Assembly: GCA_011390345.1 (NCBI GenBank)
Contig: JAABSP010000059.1
Coordinates: 1-32,252, forward strand
Direction of reading: 5' to 3'
Length of the DNA: 32,252 bases
Source: Desulfobacteraceae bacterium
Lineage (GTDB): Bacteria > Desulfobacterota > Desulfobacteria > Desulfobacterales > JAABSP01
In this document: positions 17,373 through 25,171 of the stretch, piece by piece
Position numbering within the stretch: the stretch's first letter is position 1
Layout of the letters: every line of letters starts with the position of its first letter
Position numbers and translations under genes: made by a program
The notes under the pieces: model-generated
The model's input: the letters and a program-made list of their open reading frames with translations, nothing else
Databases searched by the model: none
Told to the model about the DNA's origin: nothing

Positions 17373-17390
17373 AACGAGCGTGCGCTCGGT
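17373..17390. promoter_or_regulatory. Candidate TetR operator palindrome upstream of acyl-CoA ligase
   Basis: AACGAGCGTGCGCTCGGT contains a perfect CGAGCG-TG-CGCTCG inverted repeat. It shares the AACGAGCG half-site with the palindrome at 5544-5563, but the half-sites are spaced 2 bp further apart. It lies about 100 bp upstream of the start codon. Confidence 0.55.
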
Positions 17391-17410
17391 AGGCTGTTTA
17401 TTCGGATGGG

Positions 17411-17450
17411 ATATTCTATAGATGCGATATTCTATACCGAATATTCTATA
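17411..17450. repeat. Three direct copies of ATATTCTATA in the leader of the acyl-CoA ligase gene
   Basis: Exact 10-bp copies begin at 17411, 17427 and 17441. They lie between the palindrome at 17373 and the start codon at 17491. They could be activator sites, overlapping promoter elements or a decayed short repeat. Confidence 0.7.
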
Positions 17451-17490
17451 ATTGTCCGACCCACTTAACGAACACCATTGAGGAGGAACT

Positions 17491-19101
17491 ATGGCTGACA
17501 AAAACGTCTGCTTCGATGTACTGACACCCGTTCATTTCGCGCGCAGGTCCGCGGAGGTCTTTCCGGAAAAAATTGCCGTGATCTACGGCGACAAGCGTTA
17601 CACCTATGCCGATTTCTATGCACGGGTCAACCGGCTGGCGAGCGCGCTGAAGAAGATCGGCATCCAGAAGGGCGACAAGGTGGCCTTTATCTGCCCCAAC
17701 ACGCCGTCCATGCTCGAGGCCCACTATGCCGTGCCGATGATCGGTGCTGCCCTGGTGAGCATCAACATCCGGCTCTCGTCCAATGAGGTGGCCTATATCA
17801 TCGACCATTCGGACGCGAAAGCGATCTTTGCCGACAATGAGTTTGCAAATCTTGTGACGCCGGTGACGGACAAACTCCCCAAGGTGAAGCACTACGTCAA
17901 TATCTGCGACATCTCCGATGAGAAGCCGCTGGAAGGCCCCGACTACGAGGCGTTCCTCGAGACCGGCTCTCCGGAGCCCGTGCCCGTGGAAGTGGATGAC
18001 GAGTATCAGGTGGCCACCATCAATTACACCTCCGGAACGACGGGCCGGCCCAAGGGCGTTATGTACCACCACCGGGGCGCGTACCTGAATGCGCTGGGGG
18101 AACAGCTCGAGTTCAACACCACCTCCCGCTCGATCTACCTCTGGACCCTGCCCATGTTCCACTGCAACGGCTGGTGCTTCACCTGGGGCATCACCGCGAT
18201 GGGCGCAACCCATGTCTGCCTGCGGAAGGTGGTTCCCGAGGAGATCTACAAGATCGTGGAAAAGGAGAACGTCACCCACCTCTGTGCCGCGCCGACCATC
18301 CTTATCGGGATGTCATCCTATGCGATAGATAACAAGATCCAGCTCAAAAAGCCGCTGGAGATCATGACCGCCGGCGCGCCCCCTGCGCCCACCGTGATCA
18401 AGAACATGGAGAGCGTCGGGGCCAACATCATCCAGACCTACGGATTGACCGAGGTCTTCGGCCCCCACAGCGTCTGCGCGTGGAAGTCCCAGTGGGACGA
18501 CCTGCCCCTGGACCAGCGCGCGGAGTTGAAGGCCCGTCAGGGGGTTCCCTTCATCGTGGCCATGTATATGGATGTGGTGGACCCCGAGACCATGGAGCCG
18601 GTTCCCAGAGACGGGAAGACCATCGGAGAGATCGTCATGCGGGGCAACAACGTGATGCTCGGCTACTATAAAGACGAGGCGGCCACGACCGAAGCCTTCA
18701 AGGGCGGCTGGTTCCACAGCGGAGACCTTGCCGTGATGCATCCGGACAACTACGCGCAGATCATGGACCGGAAAAAGGACATCATCATCTCCGGCGGCGA
18801 GAACATCTCCACGGTGGAGGTGGAAAACGTCATCTATCAGCATCCGGATGTGATGGAGGTGGCCGTGGTTCCGGTTCCAAACGAAAAGTGGGGCGAGGTT
18901 CCCAAGGCATTTGTGGTCCCCAAACCCGGAACGAACCCGACCGCAGAGGATATCATCGAGCACTGCAAGGCCAATCTTGCCCGATTCAAGGCGCCCAAGA
19001 CCGTGGAGTTCGGCGAGCTGCCCAAGACCGCCACCGGAAAGATCCAGAAGTTCAAGCTTAGGGACAAGGAGTGGCAGGGCCGGGAGCGGAAGGTGAATTA
19101 G
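17491..19101 (+). CDS. AMP-forming acyl-CoA synthetase (AlkK/DmdB-like)
   Basis: This 536-residue ANL enzyme is the third acyl-CoA ligase in the window. It has the phosphate loop NYTSGTTGRPKG (about 178-189), TYGLTEVFGP, the SGDLAVMHPDNY block, GGENISTVEVE and the adenylation lysine K517 in TATGKIQK. The N-terminal LTPVHFARRSAEVFPEKIA pattern is typical of AlkK-, DmdB- and AAE-type ligases acting on short- to medium-chain or substituted acids. GAGGAGG gives a strong ribosome site. It stands alone between its own regulatory region and a good terminator. The upstream sites resemble the operator of the TetR gene near icmF, suggesting one regulon. Confidence 0.92.
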   Translation: MADKNVCFDVLTPVHFARRSAEVFPEKIAVIYGDKRYTYADFYARVNRLASALKKIGIQKGDKVAFICPNTPSMLEAHYAVPMIGAALVSINIRLSSNEVAYIIDHSDAKAIFADNEFANLVTPVTDKLPKVKHYVNICDISDEKPLEGPDYEAFLETGSPEPVPVEVDDEYQVATINYTSGTTGRPKGVMYHHRGAYLNALGEQLEFNTTSRSIYLWTLPMFHCNGWCFTWGITAMGATHVCLRKVVPEEIYKIVEKENVTHLCAAPTILIGMSSYAIDNKIQLKKPLEIMTAGAPPAPTVIKNMESVGANIIQTYGLTEVFGPHSVCAWKSQWDDLPLDQRAELKARQGVPFIVAMYMDVVDPETMEPVPRDGKTIGEIVMRGNNVMLGYYKDEAATTEAFKGGWFHSGDLAVMHPDNYAQIMDRKKDIIISGGENISTVEVENVIYQHPDVMEVAVVPVPNEKWGEVPKAFVVPKPGTNPTAEDIIEHCKANLARFKAPKTVEFGELPKTATGKIQKFKLRDKEWQGRERKVN

Positions 19102-19148
19102 CCGGAACCCTTTTCTTTCGATAAAGAGAGCGCGTCCCAGCGCGATGT

Positions 19149-19198
19149 AAAAGCAGGGCATGCCCATGTTTGAAGATCGGGCGGCCCTGCTTTTTTTA
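19149..19198 (+). terminator. Intrinsic terminator after the third acyl-CoA synthetase
   Basis: AAAAGCAGGGC (19149-19159) pairs perfectly with GCCCTGCTTTT (19184-19194); an inner GCCC/GGGC pairing extends the stem. A seven-T run follows. It ends transcription of the ligase gene and precedes the NfeD operon. Confidence 0.88.
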
Positions 19199-19323
19199 TG
19201 CGCGGCTCTCCCCGCGAGGAGATGAAAAATGGCCGAAAAAGATTGACATCGACCCAAATTCAAAGCATAAAAAGAGCAGTCGAGAAACGTCCGCCCCTTC
19301 ACCCGGAGGATCATTGGCAGCCC

Positions 19324-20826
19324 ATGAACGCTTCATCCCGGAAAAAAAACCCTTTCAGCCTTCTTCTGATCCTGACGGCCATCCTCATATGGGCCTGGGC
19401 AGGTCTTCTTCACAGCCAGGAGACAGGTTCTTCCCGGCAGAAGGTCTATCTGGTTCCCGCGGCCGGCACCGTCGATCCGGGCATGGCTGCTTTCCTAGAA
19501 AGAGCCCTGACGGATACGGCAAAAGATCCTGACGCGCTGGTGATTCTCGATATGGACACCTTCGGGGGCCGGGTCGATTCGGCCTTCGAGATCGTGGATC
19601 ATGTCCTCAACATCCCCAAAGGCAAAACAATCGCCTATGTCTCCAAAAAGGCGATCTCCGCGGGCGCGCTCATCGCGCTGGCCTGCCGGGAGCTTGTGAT
19701 GCGGCCCCAGACCACCATCGGGGATGTCGCGCCCATTATCTACTCCAACGAAGGGCCCAAAATGATGGGGGAGAAGTTCCAGTCGCCCATTCGGGCAAAA
19801 TTCCGGTCACTGGCCAAGCGCAACGGCTATCCCGAGACCCTGACCGAGGCCATGGTCACGGCCGACATGACGGTCTATGAAGTGGTCATCGACGGAGAGA
19901 AGCAGTACATGGACAAAGTGACCTATGAGGATCTCCCGGAATCGGAAAAGGAGAAGATCACGACCAAGAGAACCGTGGTGGCCGAAGGGGAGCTTTTGAC
20001 CATGGACGATGTCGAGGCCCGGGAGCTGGGGTTTTCAAAGATGAGCGCAGATACCATCGAAGAGATGCTCTCCCGGATGGGGATCGAAGATTACGAGATC
20101 GTGAAGATCGAGGAGGTCTGGTCCGAAACCTTTGTCCGGCTAATCAACTCCATCGCGCCGATTCTGATGATGATCGGCCTTGCGGGCCTCTATATGGAGC
20201 TGCAGGCCCCCGGGTTCGGGCTGCCGGGGATCGTCGGGATCATCTGTCTGGGGCTGGTCTTCTTCAATCAGTATCTGGTGGGGCTGGCCAATTATACGGA
20301 GCTGATGCTGATCACATTGGGACTTCTCGCGATGGGATACGAGATATTCGTGCTGCCGGGCTTCGGCATTGCAGGCTTTACAGGCATTGGGCTCATCTCG
20401 ATCGGGATGATCCTCTCGTTTCAGGATTTTGTGCTGCCGGACCCGGAACTCCCCTGGCAGTTTGAGATCCTGGTACGAAACCTCACGCTGGTGCTCGGCT
20501 CCTTTGTGTCCGCATTTGTGGGATCACTCTTTGTTATGCGCTATGTCTTTCCCTCCCTCTCCGCGATCACGAAAGAAGGCCCCTATCTGGCCGCCAATCT
20601 CCGGACATCCAGGGCCGACTCCGAAGAGACGATTCTTGTCCGGATCGGAGATTCCGGAATGGCCGAAACCTTTCTGCGGCCTTCTGGAAAGGTGCGGGTG
20701 CGGGGGGAGACCGTGGACGCGATCTCCGAGGGGGAGTTCATCGAAAGGGGCAGTCCGATAAAAATTATCGCGCTGAAGGGAAACCGGGTGATCGTTGCCC
20801 CGGAGACGGAGGATCGCAATGGGTGA
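19324..20826 (+). CDS. NfeD-family membrane serine protease (ClpP-like domain plus NfeD domain)
   Basis: The chosen ATG at 19324 gives 500 residues starting MNASSRKKN and has GGAGG upstream. A longer reading back to 19198 would start inside the terminator. A signal or anchor segment (about 10-30) is followed by a ClpP-class protease domain (about 40-240). DTFGGRVDSA forms the oxyanion region, and the likely catalytic serine is in KAISAGALIA near 112. A cluster of four to five membrane helices (about 270-400) and a C-terminal NfeD OB-fold domain complete the long NfeD form. Long NfeD proteases in other organisms cleave hydrophobic ends of stomatin or flotillin partners. Here short nfeD and a flotillin gene follow, so a membrane-microdomain quality-control role is likely. 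Confidence 0.9.
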   Translation: MNASSRKKNPFSLLLILTAILIWAWAGLLHSQETGSSRQKVYLVPAAGTVDPGMAAFLERALTDTAKDPDALVILDMDTFGGRVDSAFEIVDHVLNIPKGKTIAYVSKKAISAGALIALACRELVMRPQTTIGDVAPIIYSNEGPKMMGEKFQSPIRAKFRSLAKRNGYPETLTEAMVTADMTVYEVVIDGEKQYMDKVTYEDLPESEKEKITTKRTVVAEGELLTMDDVEARELGFSKMSADTIEEMLSRMGIEDYEIVKIEEVWSETFVRLINSIAPILMMIGLAGLYMELQAPGFGLPGIVGIICLGLVFFNQYLVGLANYTELMLITLGLLAMGYEIFVLPGFGIAGFTGIGLISIGMILSFQDFVLPDPELPWQFEILVRNLTLVLGSFVSAFVGSLFVMRYVFPSLSAITKEGPYLAANLRTSRADSEETILVRIGDSGMAETFLRPSGKVRVRGETVDAISEGEFIERGSPIKIIALKGNRVIVAPETEDRNG

Positions 20827-21307
20827 TCTCCTTCTGGCCATCCTGCTGCAACTGGCCGGCGCTCTGGTGATCATTGCGGAGATATTCCTTCCCTCTGCCG
20901 GCATACTCACCGCGATCGCCCTGGCCTTTTTCGGCTACTCTCTCTATATCGTCTTCACGGAGATATCCACCTTTGCCGGCGCGATCTTCATAGCCGGGGA
21001 TGTCATCCTTCTCCCCCTTCTGATCCTGCTCTCGTTGAAAATGATCGCCCGCTCTCCTGCGACCTTGAAGACCAGCCTCTCCAGCATCAGCGGCGTCAGC
21101 TCCGAGTCTCCGGATCTGGTCAAATTTTTACAGATGGAAGGAAAAGCCCTGACCAACCTTCGCCCCTCTGGAATTGCGCTCATAGACGGCCGGCGGGTCG
21201 ATGTGACCACCCGGGGAGAGCTGATCGAAAAAGACGAAAATATCTATGTATCCAAGGTGACCGGCAACCAGATCATCGTCCGTCGGATCACCGACAAAGC
21301 TGTCTAA
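20819..21307 (+). CDS. Short NfeD-family membrane protein
   Basis: The ATG at 20819 has GGAGG just upstream and overlaps the end of the long NfeD gene by 8 bp, so translation is coupled. The 162-residue product has two to three membrane helices (about 4-75). The C-terminal OB-fold NfeD domain reads [21 protein letters not shown] and [11 protein letters not shown]-like ending [11 protein letters not shown]. It lacks the protease domain. Short NfeD proteins usually pair with flotillin-like proteins, and floA is the next gene, 56 bp downstream. Confidence 0.9.
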   Translation: MGDLLLAILLQLAGALVIIAEIFLPSAGILTAIALAFFGYSLYIVFTEISTFAGAIFIAGDVILLPLLILLSLKMIARSPATLKTSLSSISGVSSESPDLVKFLQMEGKALTNLRPSGIALIDGRRVDVTTRGELIEKDENIYVSKVTGNQIIVRRITDKAV

Positions 21308-21363
21308 AAACGGATGAAAGCCGACAATATTTTTACCAATTTTCAACACCAGGGAGGCGCATC

Positions 21364-22347
21364 ATGGGATTTGAATTTTCCACCATTATTCTCATCATTA
21401 TCGTCGTTGCGGCAATCGTGCTGCTCTACTTTGTGGGATCGGCCGTATCACTCTGGATTCAGGCCCTTGTATCGGGCGCGCATGTCGGGATCATCAACAT
21501 CGTCTTTATGCGCTTTCGAAAGGTTCCGCCCAAGCTGATCGTGGAGTCGAAGATCATGGCCGCAAAGGCGGGGCTGGAGATATCCACCAATGATCTGGAA
21601 TCTCACTATCTGGCCGGCGGCGAGGTGCTGCGGGTGGTTCAGGCCCTGATCGCGGCCGACAAGGCCAACATCGACCTGAAGTTCAACCGAGCGGCCGCTA
21701 TCGACCTTGCGGGCCGTAACGTGCTCGAGGCCGTGCAGATGAGCGTCAACCCGAAGGTGATCGAGACCCCGCTGGTCGCGGCCATGGCCAAGGACGGCAT
21801 CCAGCTCAAGGCCGTCTCCAGAGTGACTGTTCGGGCAAACATCGACCGGCTGGTAGGCGGCGCGGGCGAGGAGACGATTCTGGCCCGGGTGGGAGAAGGC
21901 ATCGTCACCACCATCGGCTCGGCCGAATCCCACAAGAACGTCCTGGAGAACCCGGATCTGATCTCAAAAAGAGTCCTGGAAAAAGGCCTGGACGCGGGCA
22001 CGGCCTACGAGATCCTCTCCATCGACATAGCGGACGTCGATGTAGGAAAGAACATCGGCGCGGAGCTGGAGACGGACAGAGCCGAGGCCGACAAGAAGAT
22101 CGCGCAGGCCAAGGCCGAAGAGCGCAGAGCAATGGCCTTTGCAGCAGAGCAGGAGATGCGGGCCAAAGTAGTGGAGGCCGAGGCCCAGGTCCCCCTGGCC
22201 ATGGCCGAAGCCTTTCGCGCGGGCAATCTGGGAATCATGGACTATTACAAGATGAAAAACGTCATTGCTGACACCAAGATGAGAGACAAGATCGGCGGCG
22301 AGGAGGAGGAAGATACGAAATCCTCCCGAAAAGGTCCGGTGAGCTGA
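21364..22347 (+). CDS. floA: Flotillin-like protein FloA
   Basis: This 327-residue protein matches the UPF0365/FloA family in length and sequence throughout. It has one N-terminal membrane hairpin (about 5-28). A PHB/SPFH-like domain follows, containing [13 protein letters not shown] and [18 protein letters not shown] charged Ala/Glu-rich helical region (about 235-290, [19 protein letters not shown]) provides oligomerisation. FloA organises membrane microdomains in Bacillus and is commonly encoded with NfeD genes, as here. AGGGAGG precedes the ATG. A small membrane protein gene follows after about 50 bp. Confidence 0.95.
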   Translation: MGFEFSTIILIIIVVAAIVLLYFVGSAVSLWIQALVSGAHVGIINIVFMRFRKVPPKLIVESKIMAAKAGLEISTNDLESHYLAGGEVLRVVQALIAADKANIDLKFNRAAAIDLAGRNVLEAVQMSVNPKVIETPLVAAMAKDGIQLKAVSRVTVRANIDRLVGGAGEETILARVGEGIVTTIGSAESHKNVLENPDLISKRVLEKGLDAGTAYEILSIDIADVDVGKNIGAELETDRAEADKKIAQAKAEERRAMAFAAEQEMRAKVVEAEAQVPLAMAEAFRAGNLGIMDYYKMKNVIADTKMRDKIGGEEEEDTKSSRKGPVS

Positions 22348-22396
22348 AAAAAAGCATGATCACACCCAGAGCCTGTTTTAACAGAAGGGGAGAGAT

Positions 22397-22900
22397 ATGG
22401 AAATTCTGATCACCCTCATCGTGATTGCGATCATCTTCTGGAAGGTTTTTTCGGTCATCCGGAAAATCTTTGTGGGAAAATCGAAAGACGGAAAAGATAC
22501 CTCCATGGGTCAGGTGCTGCGGGATATCGGAGAGAAGATCAAAAAGGAGCTGGAGGCCCAGAAGGCCAAGACCGATCAACAGCAGCAGCAGGGCAGAGCC
22601 ACAGGCTGGGAGAATCTCTTCGATCCGGAAGAGATCCAAGCCGAAGAAGAAGAGATGGCAGAACTGGTTGAAATCTCCCCTGAAGCACCCCCCCCGCCGC
22701 CAGTTCCGGGCCCCGGGGTCCGGCGGCCCCCTCCCGAAAGACTCCGAACCCCGGGGCCCGAAGCCCCCCGTCCCCTTCCCGAGGAGACCGGGGGCCCCTG
22801 TCTCGAAGGGACCCATTCACCGGCGCCGGAGACCCTGCGGAAAATGATCGTCTGGTCCGAGATTCTGAGCCCGCCGGTGAGCCTCCGAGAGGACCGGTAA
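22397..22900 (+). CDS. Small anchored protein with Pro-rich region, FloA-associated, function unknown
   Basis: This 167-residue protein has an N-terminal membrane segment (about 3-20). A charged coiled-coil-like stretch follows (DIGEKIKKELEAQKAK), then Gln-rich and acidic segments. A Pro/Gly/Arg-rich region spans about 95-145. The C-terminal motif is RKMIVWSEILSPPVSLRE. The IVWSEILxPPxxLR ending is one I associate with small proteins encoded beside bacterial FloA/NfeD genes, which suggests a docking motif; this is from memory and inference. GGGGAG precedes the ATG. The DNA for the Pro-rich part is extremely GC-rich with many CCCC/GGGG runs and may be prone to slippage. Confidence 0.75.
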   Translation: MEILITLIVIAIIFWKVFSVIRKIFVGKSKDGKDTSMGQVLRDIGEKIKKELEAQKAKTDQQQQQGRATGWENLFDPEEIQAEEEEMAELVEISPEAPPPPPVPGPGVRRPPPERLRTPGPEAPRPLPEETGGPCLEGTHSPAPETLRKMIVWSEILSPPVSLREDR

Positions 22901-22912
22901 ATCTCTTTATCA

Positions 22913-22938
22913 GAGGGGGGAAAATAAAATCCCCCCTC
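22913..22938 (+). terminator. Hairpin at the end of the FloA operon
   Basis: GAGGGGGG and CCCCCCTC form a perfect 8-bp stem around the AT-only loop AAAATAAAAT, 12 bp after the last stop codon. No T run follows, so it is either a weak terminator or a 3' stabiliser. It runs directly into the 9-bp phased GTCC repeat. Confidence 0.5.
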
Positions 22939-22980
22939 GTCCATCCAGTCCATTCATCTCCATCCCGGTCCTTTTGGTCC
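22939..22980. repeat. Phased GTCC repeat between convergent genes
   Basis: GTCC begins at 22939, 22948, 22968 and 22977, with a degenerate CTCC at 22958, so the spacing is 9, 10, 10 and 9 bp. The bases after GTCC are mostly ATT, ATC or TTT. It has the same phase and core as the repeats at 14315 and 15112. Confidence 0.65.
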
Positions 22981-22989
22981 TTTCCCTTT

Positions 22990-23898
22990 TCAGGAAATCC
23001 CACTCAACAAAGAAAAAATCCGATCCTTGGCCCGCATCCCATCGATCCACTCTTCCGGCAGATCATCAATGCCCCAGTGCGCCGCAATGACCATTCCCAC
23101 CAGCGATCCCCGGGCCGCACTGTCCCCCCCGGCCATCACCGACTGCACCAGCGCCTCCTTCAAATCATCTTCATACTTTGCAATCAGATGCACCACCCCG
23201 GGAAACATCTCTCCGATATGGCAGCTCCTGCCGAAATCGCCGATGGTTTCCACCGTCTCCTTCTCGGCTGAGGCCAGCCCCTTCTGCACCCAGGCCGCCA
23301 TCGGAGATATCTCGAATTTCTCGGTCTCCAGGACCTTTTTCATCGCCTTCACAGGCGCAGTCCCCGACAAGACCTGCGCGGTCACCCGGGCAAAGAATTC
23401 AGCAGCATCGACAACCTCCTCGGTATTGTGGGTCATCGCGGTCTGTGCTCGAACCTTTTCCACAAGTCCTTCCACATCTTTATAATAGGCCCGAACCAGA
23501 GGCGCGATCCGAGACGCCCCGGCCAGATCATCCGAATCGGACCCGCGGTTTTCCGGCAGCTTCCCCTTTTTGTAGCTGGCCAGGGTCTTTCTGGTCGCGC
23601 CGTCCACATACCCGTCATAGTCGGCAAACATCTCCTGCCAGCGCCTTGAAAAGTCCTTCAAATCAAAGCTGTTCTGTTTGGAAACCGATTCAAGAAGCAG
23701 CAGCATCTGATCCCCGTAGTGGGTGAAATCCCCCTGCCGCCGCGCGGAATGGAAGGAATCGGGCTGCGGCGGAAGCAGGGATTCGACCCTGCCGAACTTC
23801 TCTTCGATCTTTTTCGGATTGTAGATCCAATGGACCCCCAATGCCAGCGAATCGGCAGCAAAGGCTGCGATCACGAGTCCATCCGCTTTCTCTTTCAT
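22990..23898 (-). CDS. ADP-ribosylglycohydrolase-family protein
   Basis: The ATG at 23898 has AGGAGG at ideal spacing and gives 302 residues starting MKEKADG. A longer reading to 24102 lacks such a site. The all-helical ARH fold is shown by the start AAFAADSLALGVHWIYNP, HYGDQMLLLLES at 60-71 in place of the usual TDDT motif, and GGDSAARGSLVGMVIAAHWG at 257-276 in place of GGDTDT. These forms resemble the divergent J1-crystallin-like branch of the family. Classical members remove ADP-ribose from proteins using two Mg2+. Because metal-ligand positions differ, the substrate and even activity are uncertain. It is divergent from rubrerythrin. Confidence 0.85.
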   Translation of the reverse strand: MKEKADGLVIAAFAADSLALGVHWIYNPKKIEEKFGRVESLLPPQPDSFHSARRQGDFTHYGDQMLLLLESVSKQNSFDLKDFSRRWQEMFADYDGYVDGATRKTLASYKKGKLPENRGSDSDDLAGASRIAPLVRAYYKDVEGLVEKVRAQTAMTHNTEEVVDAAEFFARVTAQVLSGTAPVKAMKKVLETEKFEISPMAAWVQKGLASAEKETVETIGDFGRSCHIGEMFPGVVHLIAKYEDDLKEALVQSVMAGGDSAARGSLVGMVIAAHWGIDDLPEEWIDGMRAKDRIFSLLSGIS

Positions 23899-24036
23899 GA
23901 AAAATACCTCCTGAACGGTTTTTGTTGCATTTGAAAAAATCGGAGATTTCTTTTTTCGATTATAGAAAATCGGGAAGGGTTTTGTACAGAAAATTCCAAG
24001 GAGAGCCGAAGCCCTTTTCTTCTCTGCTAAAAATCC

Positions 24037-24065
24037 TTGACCTTTATTCCCCTTACCATTAGAGT
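24037..24065 (+). promoter_or_regulatory. Candidate sigma-70-type promoter of the rubrerythrin gene
   Basis: TTGACC at 24037-24042, a 17-bp spacer and TAGAGT at 24060-24065 match the -35/-10 layout. They lie about 60 bp upstream of the start codon in the AT-rich region between divergent genes. Confidence 0.5.
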
Positions 24066-24122
24066 CTATTATCATGAACAGGGGAAATACGGCTGTAAAC
24101 AAGAGAAGAAAGGAGCGCAGGA

Positions 24123-24617
24123 ATGAGTAAGTCCGAAGAGTATCTTAAGGAAGCTTTTGCCGGGGAGTCCCAGGCCAACCGGAAGTATCTCGCGTTTGCC
24201 GAAAAGGCGGATCGTGAAGGATATGCACAGGCCGCCAAGCTCTTCAGAGCCGCCGCCATGGCCGAAACGGTCCATGCCCACGCCCATCTGCGGGCACTCA
24301 AAGGGGTGAATAGCACGGCAGAAAACCTCAAAGAGGCCGTCGGCGGAGAGACCCATGAGTTCAAGGAGATGTATCCGCCCATGATCGAAGCGGCCAAAGC
24401 CGAGGGGAACAAGGCTGCAGAGCGGAGCTTCGACTTTGCCAACCAGGTGGAAAAAGTCCACGCGGATCTCTACCAGAAAGCATTGGACAATCTTGACAAC
24501 ATGGAATCTGTAGACTACTACGTCTGCAATGTCTGCGGATATACCTGCGAAAATGAGGCCCCGGACAACTGCCCTGTCTGCAAGGCCAAAAAGTCGGCAT
24601 TTTCCAAGGTGGATTGA
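24123..24617 (+). CDS. Rubrerythrin
   Basis: This 164-residue protein has a ferritin-like di-iron four-helix domain (about 1-125). Its ligand motifs are GESQANRKY, AAAMAETVHAHAH, GGETHEF and VEKVHADLY. A C-terminal rubredoxin domain carries YVCNVCGY and NCPVCKAKKSAF (cysteines 135, 138, 150 and 153). Rubrerythrins reduce hydrogen peroxide in the cytoplasm of anaerobes using electrons from rubredoxin or NAD(P)H systems. AAGGAG precedes the ATG and a strong terminator follows, so it is monocistronic. Its presence supports an anaerobic host. Confidence 0.96.
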   Translation: MSKSEEYLKEAFAGESQANRKYLAFAEKADREGYAQAAKLFRAAAMAETVHAHAHLRALKGVNSTAENLKEAVGGETHEFKEMYPPMIEAAKAEGNKAAERSFDFANQVEKVHADLYQKALDNLDNMESVDYYVCNVCGYTCENEAPDNCPVCKAKKSAFSKVD

Positions 24618-24629
24618 CGATATTCACTC

Positions 24630-24670
24630 GCCCCCGGCCGGCAGACCTTCCACTGGCCGGGGGCCATTTT
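24630..24670 (+). terminator. Intrinsic terminator of the rubrerythrin gene
   Basis: GCCCCCGGCCGG pairs with CTGGCCGGGGGC (11 of 12 positions) around an 11-base loop and is followed by CATTTTAA. It starts 13 bp after the stop codon. Confidence 0.85.
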
Positions 24671-24686
24671 AAACGGAAAAAGAACC

Positions 24687-25133
24687 ATGAAAAAGATCCT
24701 CCTTTTGTCCTTGATCCTCCTGATTTCTGCAGTACCCGCGCTCTGCCAGGAGAATGACTACAAGGCCCCAAACGAAGTCAATTACGAAGAGTTTGAAATC
24801 CCGCCCGAACCCCTCTATGAGGAGCCGCTGCAGGACCTTGCAGCAGAAGACGAATACAATTATGGAGGGCAGGAGGATTGGGAAACAGATACCGGCGAGG
24901 TTCAGAAGCTGAGACCGGCAAAGGCTCCCACCAGAGTAAAACCGGCCCGTTCCGCCAATGACGGCGCCGAATCTCAGGATCTGGAGGATGAATATGCCGG
25001 CGAGGAAATATCCGAGTATGACGAGTACGACACGGGAGATGTTTCGGTCTATGGCGACACTGCAGATCCGAACAGCGAGCTGGAGGAGAGCCAGGAGATC
25101 GAGTCGGAAGAATTCTCCCCTGAACAGAATTAG
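24687..25133 (+). CDS. Secreted acidic protein of unknown function
   Basis: This 148-residue protein starts with a clear signal peptide (MKKILLLSLILLISAVPALC, about 1-20). The cysteine at its end is followed by Q and preceded by PAL, so it could be a lipobox-like site, although a plain signal peptidase I cut is equally possible. The mature part is very rich in Glu, Asp and Tyr (YEEFEIPPEPLYEEPL, SEYDEYDTGD) with one short basic patch (RPAKAPTRVKPARS) and is probably disordered. No family is recognised. It precedes the CydA-multihaem gene by 110 bp in the same direction and might be its partner in the periplasm, but only position supports this. Confidence 0.7.
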   Translation: MKKILLLSLILLISAVPALCQENDYKAPNEVNYEEFEIPPEPLYEEPLQDLAAEDEYNYGGQEDWETDTGEVQKLRPAKAPTRVKPARSANDGAESQDLEDEYAGEEISEYDEYDTGDVSVYGDTADPNSELEESQEIESEEFSPEQN

Positions 25134-25171
25134 AATCGAAATCGATCATCGTTAGAATAGCAACAGCAGAT

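Larger units (their letters stand above)
17128..17490. promoter_or_regulatory. Divergent AT-rich regulatory region upstream of the third acyl-CoA synthetase
   Basis: This 363-bp AT-rich stretch separates two divergent genes. No gene is seen in it. It holds two candidate TetR-type sites (17333-17350 and 17373-17390) and three copies of ATATTCTATA (17411-17450). GAGGAGG lies directly before the ATG at 17491. Confidence 0.65.

Noticed and set aside
17268-17501. Minus-strand 77-codon frame over the ligase leader
   Set aside because: Its RIFGIEYRIYRI-like stretch is simply the translation of the ATATTCTATA repeats; no ribosome site or family match supports a gene.
19198-19323. Upstream in-frame start for the long NfeD gene
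   Set aside because: The ATG at 19198 lies at the end of a T-run terminator and would place 42 hydrophilic residues before the signal segment. The ATG at 19324 follows GGAGG and starts a normal signal.
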